Positions 44,161 through 55,035 of a stretch of DNA of 64,000 nucleotides are shown piece after piece. The stretch comes from Pararge aegeria (lineage: Eukaryota; Arthropoda; Insecta; Lepidoptera; Nymphalidae). The notes under the pieces are model-generated. The model was not told the origin of the DNA. It saw nothing but the letters and a program-made list of their open reading frames with translations, and did not search any database. Within the stretch, counting starts at the first letter, position 1. The number at the start of each line of letters is the position of its first letter. Location of the stretch: contig NC_053185.1 in assembly GCF_905163445.1 (NCBI RefSeq), positions 19,176,001-19,240,000 of the forward strand. Direction: 5' to 3'. A program made the translations under genes and the position numbers.

Positions 44161-44398
44161 TTTTTGTGACATAGCTCAACCGGGGAAGTACTACACCATG
44201 TTTATTTCTGCTGAGAAGCATTGTTGCAATAGGAATCCAGACTGAAGGGCGTGTGTGCACATTAAGACACGTGAGGATTCACATCTACGTCTCAGGTTGT
44301 TGGGCACAGGGCCACACTTTGCAGGATGTGTCCCTCGCATGCCCTACGAAGAAATTGCTATATTTCTAGGCGAAAGTTTGGCACTATCCAACAGGTTA
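44161..44398 (-). repeat. S4 repeat
   Basis: Starts with the reversed S4 end 'tgtgacatagctcaaccggg' and 'gaagtactac'. 'caggatgtgtccctcgcatg' lies further on. Confidence 0.55.
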
Positions 44399-44761
44399 GT
44401 TTGGTCCATCAATTATTAACTATAAAAAAACCTTTTGGTGCCGCTTGGGTCCAGCGGCTACCTATGACTCATTTGATTTCATCCATCCAGCTCGTTGGGA
44501 GTCTACCAACGCTGCGTGGTTCCAGACCAGCATCTTTGGACCCTTAACGTCCATCGGTTCTCCACGTTTACTGACGTGCTTTGTGACTTTACCTTTGCGA
44601 CGATGAGCTATGTTGGTAACTCTAGTTCTACGGATATCTTCATTACTCATTTGATCACGTAAATAACTCCAAGCGTAGCTCAGTTCATTACCAGCTGAAG
44701 TAGCCATATTCGCCATCTTTTGTGCCTTATTAGGCTTATAGAAATTGAACAATAGCATCAC
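44399..44761 (-). mobile_element. RTE-type LINE 3' fragment
   Basis: The minus ORF 44462-44761 contains 'YLRDQMSNEDIRRTRVTNIA', the conserved 'LRDxIxNxxIRxRTxVxDIA' region of RTE reverse transcriptases, followed by a decayed 'KMLVWNHA' block. The starting methionine is within the fragment, not a real start. Confidence 0.7.
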
Positions 44762-46244
44762 CGTAACATAGGGGTTTAAAACATATATTTGTCAGACGAA
44801 ATCTACAGATCGACTGTACTGAACTTGAACTGAATTTTGCTGGCACTAAACCAGTAGGGTAAGTAACCCTTTGCAAATATTTATTACAGAAAATATTTTC
44901 CTTCTTACATCTATCCGACGTCATGTGGGGTCAAGACAATTGTATTTTCTTCAAACTTGAAATTCGGACGTTACAGGAAATACATTTGATGGAAACAACA
45001 TTGATGGAAACATTCAGTTATGAAGTGTCAGGGCATGTATATAAAGTAGAAGAAGGGTAAACAGATATTTTGTTTGGACTAAGTCACGGACAACCCTTAC
45101 TTAACCATAAATTAAACTGTAAGTAGGTACATAACGATTTCCGGTATTCGTACCTCGAGGCAGCATCGAACGGAAATTTTGGGGTAAACAAATTTCGCCA
45201 ATAAATATTTTTCGTATAGCAATATTTCGGGTTTGGTCCAAACGGTGGGATAGTGTTAGATTGAAAGAGTTCACCATATTTAAATATGTCGCAAACTATT
45301 TTGAAGATTGAATTTACATGATAGAAATAACAAATAATAACAGCGTTGAGAGAAATGATGCGGACCAATTCAATTTCGAGCACAGACAGGGGTTATACAA
45401 ACTAGATGACAGATTGCGTTGACAGTTAACAATCTATGTATTCATAGACGACTAAAAAATTATAAGTGCCAGGCGGGAATCGAAATCGGTCCTCCCGAAT
45501 GGACGGCTGGGCCGTTTTGTAATATCAGTATGTTAAAATATCTGTGAAAAATGGTTTTAACGTCCTTTAACCGTGTCGAACGCTTATGACTTGTATCCAG
45601 CAAATACTCATCTCGAATATTTGACGTGCTCCCTTTAGCCCAGGGCGGGGTCATGGTGGATTTCCACGGACTTTGTGGAAATAGAAAAACTCGTTTGAGG
45701 TGATTTCGAACAGATTCCACTATGTCTTCGAGCGATCGAACATAACATTTGTGCACAAATACTTTGCTTGAGCATGTAAACCTTTGTTATGAAGATATTT
45801 ACGGTCCAGTTAGGGTCTTATGGATTTAGTGGGATGTTTTATTTAGCTGTGTAACACACCAGTAGAATACTTATGTTTATTTCGCTTTCTGCTTGTTATA
45901 TATCCCCGATCACCGTTTTATATTTACTAATACTTTTAATGCGAACGTTGCTAAAGACCTACTCTCTTTCTTTATATCACACATGGAAGCTAAAAATAAA
46001 AAAATAAAAATAGTTTATTTGGGTACATAAAATCCCACCAAAAAATTCTTTAAAAAACTAGCCAAGTCTCGATGGAGCTGCTTGTTTATATCTAAAGAGT
46101 AATGAAATCTATATAAAGTCCTGCCAAGTCTAAGGTTCCTGCGATTTCTTTATTATTATAGTTAAAGTTGTGTGACTTTACTAAAATACATGTTTTAAAG
46201 ATGTTATATATTTAAAAAAAAACGATCACTAGCACCTTTAAGAA
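44762..46244. other. Intronic or intergenic DNA, little recognised
   Basis: 45466-45515 carries a reversed SINE-head-like piece ('gcgggaatcgaaatcgg', 'aatggacggctgggccg'). The two minus ORFs near 45084-45756 have no domain and are treated as chance. Confidence 0.4.
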
Positions 46245-46440
46245 TTTTAGGTTATGTGCATTTTAAGCTTTTAAAATATAACCTCATTTAACGGTGAAAG
46301 AAACCATTGATAGAATTACTGCAATTCTTCTGAGAGTTCTCCATAATGTTCTTAACGGTGTGTGTGTGTCTACCACTACCACTAACGGGGTGTCTACCAT
46401 TCCGCACTCGGCCAGCGTAGTGGACTAAGACGTAGAGGCC
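46245..46440 (-). repeat. S3 repeat
   Basis: 'taggttatgtgcattttaag', 'gagagttctccataatgttc', 'gcactcggccagcg' and 'gtggactaagacg' are the reversed S3 order. Confidence 0.7.
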
Positions 46441-46466
46441 GTCCTCTTCAGGGTTTAGGTCTGAAG

Positions 46467-47027
46467 ATGACGGCTGATTTGCGCAGTTTGCAGCAACCCT
46501 GCTTGCTGAGCCCAGGGCCGTGGGTTCGATTCCCACAACTGGAAAATATTTGTGTGATGAGCATGAATGTTTATCAGTGTCTGGGTGTGTATTCTAAGTA
46601 TTTATGTATATCTTATCTATCTATATATATAAAAGAGAAAGTGTGTGGGTATGTTCCGTATAGGCTCCGAAACGGCTGGACCGATTTAAATGAAACTTTC
46701 AGGGAATCTCCGGATTGACCTGGCGAGTAATCCTGTAAAGTTTGGTGACGATCGGAGCACTCCTATTTTTGAACTGTCAAATACAGCTTTTATTTACTAC
46801 GATGATATTCTATTGTTGGGTGTACATGGGTGTAGATAATGATGTTCACCCGCTCGAGAAGAGAATAGAAGAGAAAGAATACGGAGAGAAACAAATGATT
46901 TAATATATTATGAGACTTAAATTAAAAATTTAATGATGTAAGTTTATTGTTTAAATAAAATAAAGCAAAATCTAGCCCGGCGAAGCGGGCTGGGTACGCT
47001 AGTTATTCATAAAAATATTCATCAGTC
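46467..47027 (+). repeat. S1 SINE interrupted by a Helitron
   Basis: The head 'gacggctgatttgcgcagtt' and B-box 'gggttcgattcccacaac' run to 'tatttatgtatatctta' at 46615. The SINE resumes at 47003 with 'ttattcataaaaatattcat' and breaks off at 47027, where a second S1 copy begins mid-head. Confidence 0.9.
46616..47002 (+). mobile_element. Non-autonomous Helitron, intact, 387 bp
   Basis: Starts TCTATCTATATATATA and ends CTAG (46999-47002). The hairpin agcccg-gcgaag-cgggct lies just before the end. The flanking bases are A and T and there is no target duplication, exactly the Helitron rule; the host S1 continues on both sides. Nearly identical to 4754-5801 (LINE removed). Confidence 0.92.
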
Positions 47028-47259
47028 CTGCTTTCTGAGTCCAAGGCCGTGGGTTCGATTCCCACAACTGGAAAATGTTTGTGTGATGAGCATGAATGTT
47101 TTTCAGTGTCTGGGTGCTTATATGTATATTCTAAGTACTCGTATTTATGTATATTATTCATAAAAATATTCATCAGTCGTCTTAGTACCCATAACACAAG
47201 CTACAATTACTTTGGAGCTAGGCGGCGGTGTGTGTATTGTCGTAGTATATTTATTTATT
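47028..47259 (+). repeat. S1 SINE, head-truncated, founder of the array
   Basis: Starts inside the head at 'cctgctttctgagtccaagg' and runs to 'gtagtatatttatttatt'. Its last 88 bp (from 47172) are the first unit of the tandem array. Confidence 0.85.
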
Positions 47260-47875
47260 ATCAGTCGTCTTAGTACCCATAACACAAGCTATGCTTACTT
47301 TGGGGCTAGTTGGCGATGTGTGTATTGTCGTAGTATATTTATTTATTATCAGTCGTCTTAGTACCCATAACACAAGCTACGCTTACTTTGGGGCTAGGTG
47401 GCGGTGTGTGTATTGTCGTAGTATATTTATTTATTATCAGTCGTCTTAGTACCCATAACACAAGCTATGCTTGATTTGGGGCTAGGTGGCGATGTGTGTA
47501 TTGTCGTAGTATATTTATTTATTATCAGTCGTCTTAGTACCCATAACACAAGCTATGCTTACTTTGGGGCTAGGTGGCGATGTGTGTATTGTCGTAGTAT
47601 ATTTATTTATTATCAGTCGTCTTAGTACCCATAACACAAGCTATGCTTACTTTGGGGCTAGGTGGCGATGTGTGTATTGTCGTAGTATATTTATTTATTA
47701 TCAGTCGTCTTAGTACCCATAACATAAGCTATACTTACTTTGGGGCTAGGTGGCGGTGTGTGTATTGTCGTAGTATATTTATTTATTATCAGTCGTCTTA
47801 GTACCCATGACACAAGCTACGCTTACTTTGGGGCTAGTTTGTATTTCTAGTATTATCGTACTATATTTATTTATT
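47172..47875 (+). repeat. 88-bp x 8 tandem array made from the S1 tail
   Basis: Units start with 'atcagtcgtcttagtaccc' at 47172, 47260, 47348, 47436, 47524, 47612, 47700 and 47788, all exactly 88 bp apart. Units differ by few bases (acacaagctacgc/atgc, ggtggcgatg/ggtg). The last diverges in its final third. No ORF, no spacer diversity. It is a minisatellite born from the SINE 3' end. Confidence 0.95.
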
Positions 47876-47879
47876 TAAA

Positions 47880-48358
47880 AAAAAACCCTCGTCATTCTGA
47901 AAGGAGACTCGTGTCCTGTAGCGGATTGATCATTAAAGGACATTGTATACAATTTTACAATAAATTACCGGTTGATATCTTGGGGATGTCACTAAAGAAG
48001 TTCAAAGTTTGTATTAAGCGAAAGCTTATAGAAAAGTCCTATTATAGTATAAAGGATAACGTAAACGATAAAAAAGCTTGGGTGTAAACAATTGCTCTTA
48101 CCAGGTTGCTTCTTAAATATTTTCTAATAACAATGTGAGATGGTGATAACAAAAAGAACACCCGGCTAAGTTTGTTGTGGGCTTCTTCTTAGACCAGAGC
48201 GCGATTGGAACCCTCGTAGCTTTAGTTTTAAGTTTACGATTGTAGTTATCGCCATCACTACTCACTGCTATGTTCACATTTTGTATATAATAACGCATCA
48301 AAAGTGCTATCTATGTGCCTATTTGAATAAAGAAATATTTGAATAAAAAAAAAAAAAA
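47880..48358 (+). mobile_element. CR1/jockey-type LINE 3' end with poly-A
   Basis: The frame 'FNKLPVDILGMSLKKFKVC' continues '...NDKKAWV' to TAA near 48088. The 3' UTR ('ggctaagtttgttgtgggc') ends 'tatttgaataaagaaatatt', followed by about 17 A. A clear retrotransposed 3' end. It abuts the tandem array. Confidence 0.85.
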
Positions 48359-48657
48359 AAATTATGATAATGATGATTATATTATTCATATTAAAACAAT
48401 ATGTTGTATCTTTATAATACGACATTTACATTCAGAATGTTCTCAGTAATAAAAGTGGAATTAGATGTTTTATTCCATCATATAAAAGATCATATCGTTA
48501 TGTGAAAGTTCACAGTCTTATGTCTTAATGAGCTCGCACAAAGAGCTTCACTGTAAGTATTAAATTGGGTAAGTATGCAAAACCGGGTGTAATTACTTGT
48601 ACGTGTAAAGACTTTAATAGTTCAAATGTACTTCCAAAGAGAGTATTAGCTTAACTG

Positions 48658-48820
48658 CTTCTTTGGTGCAGAGGTTAGCATGTTAAGCTACGGATCATGA
48701 AGTCCGGGATTCAAATCTCAAGTCGGGTTATAACTTTTAAGTCACTAAGTTTTTTGTTTTAGCCAGCGCGGAGTTAGGTAGCACCGTTTCTCGGAGAGCA
48801 CGCTACAGGGACGTTTTTAG
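48658..48820 (+). repeat. tRNA-headed SINE, another family
   Basis: 'tggtgcagaggttagcatg' (A-box-like) and 'ccgggattcaaatctcaag' (B-box-like), then 'ctcggagagcacgct'. The related body 'gacagcacgttaag' occurs in the inverted duplication at 6.5 kb. Confidence 0.6.
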
Positions 48821-48906
48821 TTATTTAAACTGTCATGTGATAATTGTAAAAAACTTCAGAGTTTGGAGCATCGTCACCAGGTTGTCCGCCTTTTGGTATT
48901 CTATTT

Positions 48907-48960
48907 AGTTCTTGAGCACACTCTCCGAAATATGTATTTTAGAGTGTGTGCTCAAGAACT
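48907..48960. repeat. 18/20-bp hairpin
   Basis: agttcttgagcacactct (48907-48924) pairs with 48941-48960, which has one extra dinucleotide; 16-nt loop. Confidence 0.8.
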
Positions 48961-49205
48961 GTTTGATCTAATTCCCTCGCTCATCTTTTTACCATCGAAC
49001 CGCGAGGCACCGTAAGGATCTGCATCCGTACGTTGTTTAAAATACCAAGGATTCGTACGAAGCGCTTTTCATTTTCGTTTCCCCCAGTTCCTACAATATG
49101 AGTACCTTCGAATCAAGAGTGAATAGGCATCTTCTAGGCAAGCGCGATCTACCTTTGGCTACATCAACACTTAATATCAGGTGTGGCAGTCACGCGCTCG
49201 TCTAT
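48961..49205 (+). mobile_element. Decayed LINE RT C-terminal fragment
   Basis: Frames give 'HRKDLHPYVV', 'RIRTKRFSFSFP', 'FESRVNRHLLGK' and 'CGSHALVY', the order found at the end of several LINE proteins (HPY..., RT.R...SF.PR, F..RV..HL). Frame changes and stops show decay. Confidence 0.5.
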
Positions 49206-49879
49206 ATACATTAAATAAAAACAACCCGTTTTGGAGCAGCGTGGTGGTCGCAAGTCCGGCAATATATAGGATACTTCTCATATCATATGCAAATTAGAGA
49301 ATAGATATGGGGAAACATTTGTTGAACCACTTATGGCTGTACAGTGTTTTTATGATTTTTTCTGTGGTAGTAGGGCACAGCCGTGGTCTAACGAATATAA
49401 TATATAATAATAAAAGAAACTACTCGGAACCAAAACAACTGTTATTGGAACCCTGAAGCATGTCAGCTTTTTTAGTATGATAATAATATGTTTCGTTTAA
49501 AAACTATTGAATCGTCAAATTATGTGGGTAATAATTCAGATCAACCTCTTTTCAACCCTTTTCAATGGCAAATGGCAATCTATACATTTATTATTCCATC
49601 TTGTGAACAGCTGACCTTTTCAATACCGGATATAAACAAATTCCAAATTCGTCGTCAAAAGACCGATAATCATCGACCCTACGATATTTTCGTTGACCCT
49701 TCCACCGGGATGAACAAAACAGAAAATAAGATTAAAAAGCAAGAAACAGGGGAAGTTTCTATTTTGGAAACGCCAACTATTTGCTTTTTTTGGAAAGAAT
49801 AAAGTTAACTGAACACGTTTACTGTCTAACTGACCTCTGCATCTGGTATCGTCATCACATCAATCCATTTTTATGTAAA
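49206..49879. other. Unassigned stretch with a 104-codon ORF
   Basis: The plus ORF 49488-49802 starts with ATG and has a mixed, protein-like composition but no domain, signal peptide or membrane segment that I recognise. It has no visible promoter or homologue. Possibly a chance ORF or part of an unknown mobile element. Confidence 0.25.
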
Positions 49880-49945
49880 GTTAGTATCAAAAGTGCCATC
49901 TATATGCCTATTTGAACAAATAAATATTCGACTTTGACTTTGCAA
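49880..49945 (+). mobile_element. LINE 3' terminus relic
   Basis: 'atcaaaagtgccatctatat', 'gcctatttgaac' and 'ttcgactttgacttt'. Confidence 0.6.
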
Positions 49946-50282
49946 GTGTGGTTACGCCCGCAAAATAGTAACTCGAACCGAATAATGCATGTCAATTTAC
50001 ATCTGTACTGCAGCATTCAAATATTTGGAGCCATCAATGGAGTGTGTTTAATTCCTACAATTCAGTTTATTCTTGGTTTGTACCAACGGAGTACAATTTG
50101 CAATTTTTTTTATTGTACACCGTCGCTTTAATTCGTGACGCTCTTATGTTTGAAAAGTTTTTGTAAAGTCATTCCACAAACCAAACCAATGCAGGCCTGT
50201 GCCAAGCAATGAGAATAAATGTTGGATAGAAGCAGGCGTTACTTTGCGGAAATCCATAATATATTATGAAATATATATATGA

Positions 50283-50466
50283 GTGTAATTTATAATTACT
50301 TCAATCCGTATACTCCACACCAAACAGATACACGGCAATGTACCCTCTATGCACGTTTCGCTCCGAAACCGGAGCATCCTCAGAAGATTTTGACTTTACA
50401 ATGAATAATTGTTAAGTACAGATTCTGCTGCTGTTCGCGGAGTATAATTAAGCTTAATTTTCATAA
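50283..50466 (+). repeat. Two-module repeat (A then inverted B)
   Basis: Module A 50283-50410 ('gtgtaatttataattacttc' to 'ctttacaatgaataatt'). Inverted module B is about 50415-50466 ('gctgttcgcggagtataatt'). Compare 11089-11268. Confidence 0.6.
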
Positions 50467-50482
50467 TACGGCTGAAAATGTG

Positions 50483-50683
50483 CCAGTGGCGTGAATACAG
50501 AGTATGCACAGAGAATGCAATAAGCGTTATAAATATTAATACATAAATAAATAAATAACTTATGGATAGGCTTCATAAGATTTAGAAAAAGCATACCCTT
50601 AATTTTTTTCAACTGGTATTAGAGATTTTCTTTATTTTATCTCATCTGCATACCCTGTGCATACCCTCTATGCACGCTACTGG
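50483..50683. mobile_element. MITE with about 37-bp imperfect inverted termini
   Basis: Left 'ccagtggcgtgaatacagag', right 'gcataccctctatgcacgct' and 'actgg'. 201 bp, no ORF. Same family as the MITE nested at 35097-35504. Confidence 0.75.
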
Positions 50684-50937
50684 ATATGGCTGAATGATAT
50701 CCATGGTGCGCAGGGTTCGGGCTAGTTCCAGCGACCTTCTGTGGGCACTTGCTGGCAGGTTTGATTGCCAGTACCTGGGCCATTGCTGTATGGTACTTGT
50801 CTTTTCCAATCGGGCTTGCCAGAAGGGTTTTAAATAAACTACTTCGTTTGGCTAAGTTTACTTATATTAGTTTTTTAACTTTGTATTTTATTCACAAAAT
50901 ATGATCGTAGTTGGTTAACTTTTATTTTAATAATTTA

Positions 50938-51356
50938 CTAGCTGTTGCCCGCGACTTCGTCTGCGTTTGATTTTGTTTTTTTATGTGGCATTAAATTTAG
51001 TTGAAGTTCTAAAAAAATGTATATAGTATTCAGTATCGCTAAGCCTTAAATGAGGGGTATGCTGCTGTCCGCTGAGGAGTTCTGTCCTCTAACTCCAACC
51101 ATCAGATCTACACAAAGTTTGGGCACAATTAAATACATATTATAACCTCTATAGTACAAAAATAATTATTTAAATCGGTTATAATTTGTCGGAGTTGTTC
51201 CTATCCGAGGAACCGAGCTTAATGTCGAGATAAAAAGTATCCTATATTAACACTTTCAAGTATATGTGTAAAAAGTTTCATGAGGATTGGTTAAGTAGTT
51301 TTTGCGTGAAAGCGTAACAAACAAACTTACATTGACATTTATAATATTAGTAGGGA
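50938..51356 (-). mobile_element. Non-autonomous Helitron
   Basis: Minus start TCCCTACTAATATTATAAATG at 51356, end 'gcgggcaacagCTAG' at 50938 followed by T. A close relative of 11744-12129, with which it shares 'ggaaccgagcttaatgtcg'. Confidence 0.85.
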
Positions 51357-52028
51357 TAGGGATTACCTAAGCTTGCCAGTACACATTCGAGCATCATGGT
51401 GAAACAGTTCTATCATCGGTCTCCTTTTATTATATGAAGAGGTATATGGCTGTGGGATATTATTTTCTATTAATTTATTTAAATGGTGACGATAAATAAG
51501 ACATTAAAAAGAGACATATAAAAATATATTATCTATTACAGGAGTTTTTATCCTTAAATTGCAGATATTTCCGAAGTTTCTTTCTGCACATTATACTGAA
51601 ATCTTTCACGTATCGCTGCGTAATCATCAGTCGTTGGGAAGTCGTCGGCAAGTCGTCGGGTGCTCTCGCTCGAGCGGGCGGCAGTGTGTGAAAACGGCTC
51701 ATGTCGGCCAATTCAGTTGAACACGTCACTTGCTCGAGCAAGCGAAGCGGAAGGATTCGTGTTGGCTGTTGTATCTCTACATCTTTGAAGATCGGCTTTA
51801 CCTTTGAACTTATGGGTGTGGCTAAAAGATTTTCTATTCGTTCGGTATTTCGGAATGCATCTATTTATATCTTACTAGCATAGTAGCATAGTTTAAGTTG
51901 TGTATTCTCGTAAAAATAATCGGTTGTCAGTTTTAATAATATAACTTTTAAATGAAGTTTATTTTTAAAAAGAACTGTCTTGTTTAGGTTTAGTCCTTAC
52001 ATTTTTTTTACTGGTGATAACTTTATTT
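51357..52028. other. Unique DNA with a GC/CpG-rich patch
   Basis: 51585-51770 is much richer in CG dinucleotides than its surroundings, with 'ctcgctcgagcgggcgg' and 'cttgctcgagcaagcg' (two CTCGAG palindromes). It could be a promoter or 5' exon, or an old mobile piece. Frames on both strands are short. Confidence 0.35.
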
Positions 52029-52268
52029 GACGGCCGATCGGCGAAGTGGGTAGCGACCCTGCATTCTGAGTCCAAGTCCGTGGGTTCGATTCTCACAACT
52101 GGAACATTTTTGTGTGATGAACATGAATGTTTTTCAGTGGCTGTATATTATATATTATAAGTATTTATGTATATTAATCATAAAAATATTCATCAGTCAT
52201 CTTTGTACCCATAACACAAGCTACGCTTACCTTGGGGTAGATGACGATGTGTGTATTGTCGTAGTATA
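52029..52268 (+). repeat. S1 SINE, full length
   Basis: Head 'gacggccgatcggcgaagtg', B-box 'gggttcgattctcacaac', body to 'gtgtgtattgtcgtagtata'. The plus ORF starting in its tail (52251-52583) has no recognisable domain. Confidence 0.85.
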
Positions 52269-52725
52269 TTATATTGCATATTCCATTGGAATGAAATGAT
52301 CATCGACGATATTTTAGAACACAATAGCTGCTATTACGACTCTACATTCTATTCTCTTGAAGACTTTTTTGTAAGTAATAATGAGTTCTTTAATCATGTT
52401 ATACATCATATATCATCAATAGTTTTCTCAGCGCTCGCCAATCAATGGATTTTTAGGCAAAACTGTGCTGCTTTGGGTTACAATATTGCAATTTTCTTAA
52501 AGATGTCCAATTTTAATGAAAATAAATTATACTCTGTGTTACTTCTTGATAAATTAGCTTTCTTTTGGAAAATAAATGGTTAAAATCATACCACTTCTAT
52601 CAGCCTTTCAAGCCATAGGGTATAAACAACTAAACAATAAAATCTTTCCTCTTCATAATATTAGTAGGTAGGTTAGCATTAGATTTTAATTCTTGCAATC
52701 TATTTATATTTCTAAGAGTCTATTT

Positions 52726-53062
52726 TCATTATCATCATCAATTTATCAACTGACGTACGTCTACTGCTGGACATAGTGCTTAGTTCCATATTCCATGTTC
52801 TTTTGCGGCTAGGTGCTGCCTGTGACTCGCTTAATGTCGTCTGTCAACCTTATCGGAGTCGCTATTCCAGCACCTTAAGACCACAGCGTCGATTGGTTCC
52901 GCCACTACAACTTCGCTTCTGGTTAAGCTTAGTTGGTAACTCTGGCTTTTCTACGGACCTTCACGCAAGGTCATAGTTCTCTTCATCGCCCGCTGAGTGA
53001 CTAAGCAAGTGAGTGACTTATGAGACCAATAGTAAGCGACCACGCTTTTGAGTCATAAGATA
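52726..53062 (-). mobile_element. RTE-type LINE 3' fragment, decayed
   Basis: (atc)n end, 'tctactgctggacatag', 'tcgctattccagcacctta', 'cgcccgctgagtgact' and 'agtaagcgaccacgctt' in the order of the RTE 3' coding end on the minus strand, with many stops. Confidence 0.7.
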
Positions 53063-53226
53063 TATCTACATCTCCTGCATCAATTTCTTATTAGTATCTC
53101 ACTATTGGACACAAACTTTTTCTTTGAAATCACGTCAATCCATTGCCCTATTGCGTGAAAGAATGACAAACCAAAAAGCATTTTGTTGTATTTGTGAATT
53201 TGTAATATTAAGCACGGTATGAAAAG

Positions 53227-53555
53227 TTGGTATCATCAACATATCAACCCCTTAACAGTCCCCTACAGAGCAAGGGTCTCCTCCCACAATGAGTGTAAGT
53301 TCAGACCGTAGTCCACGACGCTGGCCCGTTGCGGATTGGTGGACTTCACACACCTTTGAGAACATTATGGAGAACTCTCAGGCACACAGGTTCCTCACGG
53401 TGTTTTCCTACACCGTTGAAACAAATGATATTTGAATTGCTAACAACGCACATACTCGTAACTTAGAAAAATTAGAGGTGCGTGCCTGGATTCGAACTCG
53501 CCTTATAGAAAGTCGAAGTCGAAGTCCTAACCACTGGGCTATCACCACTTCAAGG
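53227..53555 (+). repeat. S3 repeat, full length
   Basis: 'gggtctcctcccacaatgag', 'ccgtagtccacgacgctgg', 'cacacctttgagaacattat', 'gaactctcaggcac', 'gtgcctggattcgaactcg' and 'cctaaccactgggctatcac'. The most complete S3 copy. The last block is tRNA-like in reverse. Confidence 0.9.
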
Positions 53556-53984
53556 TATACCTGATGATAATTCCATCTTGCCAAGTTACGTCTCTCTAAT
53601 TGTAATGTAATGTTTTAAGCAAACAACCTTATTCTAATGTCTCCCAAAATACTTATTTACCTTTTGCGCGACCCGAAAGAACTGATTAGCATTCAATTCA
53701 ACTCATAATATTATAATTTTCTTTTCATTTGACAGTTCTTGTCCCAAAATAATCCCCTTCAGTTTAATTTCAAATCTTTTAATGTGGTAGAAAATTACTT
53801 CTATACGAGAGAGCTCGACTGGATTTCTTATTACTTAATACGCAGAGTTGCAAAATTTTGTAATATCCTTTTTCATACCCTGATTTATTCTCCTTTTCGA
53901 GTTTACATAATTTACCAATAGCTATTTCTGTAAATTAATGCTGTTTCCAAAGGACTTGGTGTTTGAGTAACTAAATTTTAATGA

Positions 53985-54066
53985 ATTGCCAGTTTGCCTT
54001 CCCCGGGAAACGAACCCGAGACTTCCTACGTAAAACCACAGCGCTCAAAGCTGTGCCAGGGAGGTC
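53985..54066 (-). repeat. tRNA-headed SINE head, another family
   Basis: On the minus strand, 'cctccctggcacagctttg' and 'gtctcgggttcgtttcccgg' resemble A and B boxes. No acceptor-stem pairing or CCA end, so not a tRNA gene. Confidence 0.6.
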
Positions 54067-54159
54067 ATCATCAGCATCAATAGCCTCTCCCATCGGGAGG
54101 ATTTCTTATAATCACCACACTGTGCAGACAAGTTGGTGATTTGTGATAACAAACCAGCT

Positions 54160-54372
54160 GTGCGTACGCGGTTTTTTGGTTTCTAGTTGGAATCCTGCGG
54201 GAACCGTACATTTTTCCGGGATAAAAAGCAGCCTATGTGTTAATCCAGGGTATAATCTATCTTCATTCCAATTTTCAGTAAAATTGGTTCTGTAGTTTTT
54301 GCGTGGAAGAGTAACAAAGATTTATGCATCCATTCATCCATACAAATTTTCGCATTTATAATATAAGTAGGA
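54160..54372 (-). mobile_element. Helitron-like 5' part
   Basis: Minus start TCCTACTTATATTATAAATG (54372), then 'cgcaaaaactacagaacc'. The 3' end is degraded. Confidence 0.6.
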
Positions 54373-54433
54373 TGGATATACACAACACATATTTATTTTT
54401 TACACTCGTACATAAGCGTAATGAGATATTTGA

Positions 54434-54668
54434 CGGCCGTCTGGCGCAGTGCGCTACGACCCTTCCTTCTGCGTCCTCGGCCTTGGGTTTGATTCGAACA
54501 ACTGGAAAACGTTTGTGCGATAAACATGATTGTTTTTCAGTGTCTGGGTGTTTATCTTTATATTATAAGTATTTATGTGTAAAAAAATATTCTACAGCTA
54601 TCTTAGTACCCATAAAACAAGCTACACTTACTTTGGGGCTAGATGGCGATGTGTGTATTGTCGTATTT
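54434..54668 (+). repeat. S1 SINE ending in a palindrome
   Basis: Head 'gacggccgtctggcgcagtg', body to 'gatgtgtgtattgtcgta'. The usual tail is replaced by the hairpin at 54669. Confidence 0.85.
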
Positions 54669-54735
54669 AAGTGCCTTATTTAGATTTAAATGATATATTA
54701 ATTTGATATATCATTTAAATCTAAATAAGGCACTT
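54669..54735. repeat. Perfect 30-bp hairpin, 7-nt loop
   Basis: Arms 54669-54698 and 54706-54735 (aagtgccttatttagattta...), loop taatttg. Confidence 0.95.
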
Positions 54736-55035
54736 ATTTATTTGAAAAGCACAAATTAATAATATTGTAAGTCTTGAAATAATTAAGAATTCTATTTCTG
54801 TTCATACACTTTTCTTACTCACTGGCTTGTTAAATCCTCTTTAAGGAAAGTGCCTTTCCTACTTAGATCCTTAAATTCGATATTGAATTAATTCTACAAG
54901 GTACACTGTAGAGTTAGTTCATTTAGAACGTCCTTTTTCAAAGTTTAAATTCACTTATGTAAAGTTAATTGATGAGATAATATAAAAATACGTCAGTTCT
55001 GTATTTCTTTGAAAATACTTATATCATAAAGCTGT

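Noticed and set aside
47172..47875. Regularly spaced repeat, CRISPR-like at first sight
   Set aside because: The repeats are contiguous 88-bp units without unique spacers and derive from a SINE tail.
48518..48554. Plus-strand 37-nt interval between an AG and GTAAGT
   Set aside because: Short open intervals with splice-like ends are expected by chance in 64 kb, and no neighbouring exon supports it.
52251..52583. 110-codon plus ORF
   Set aside because: The start codon lies in the SINE tail, there is no recognisable domain, and composition matches the AT-rich background.
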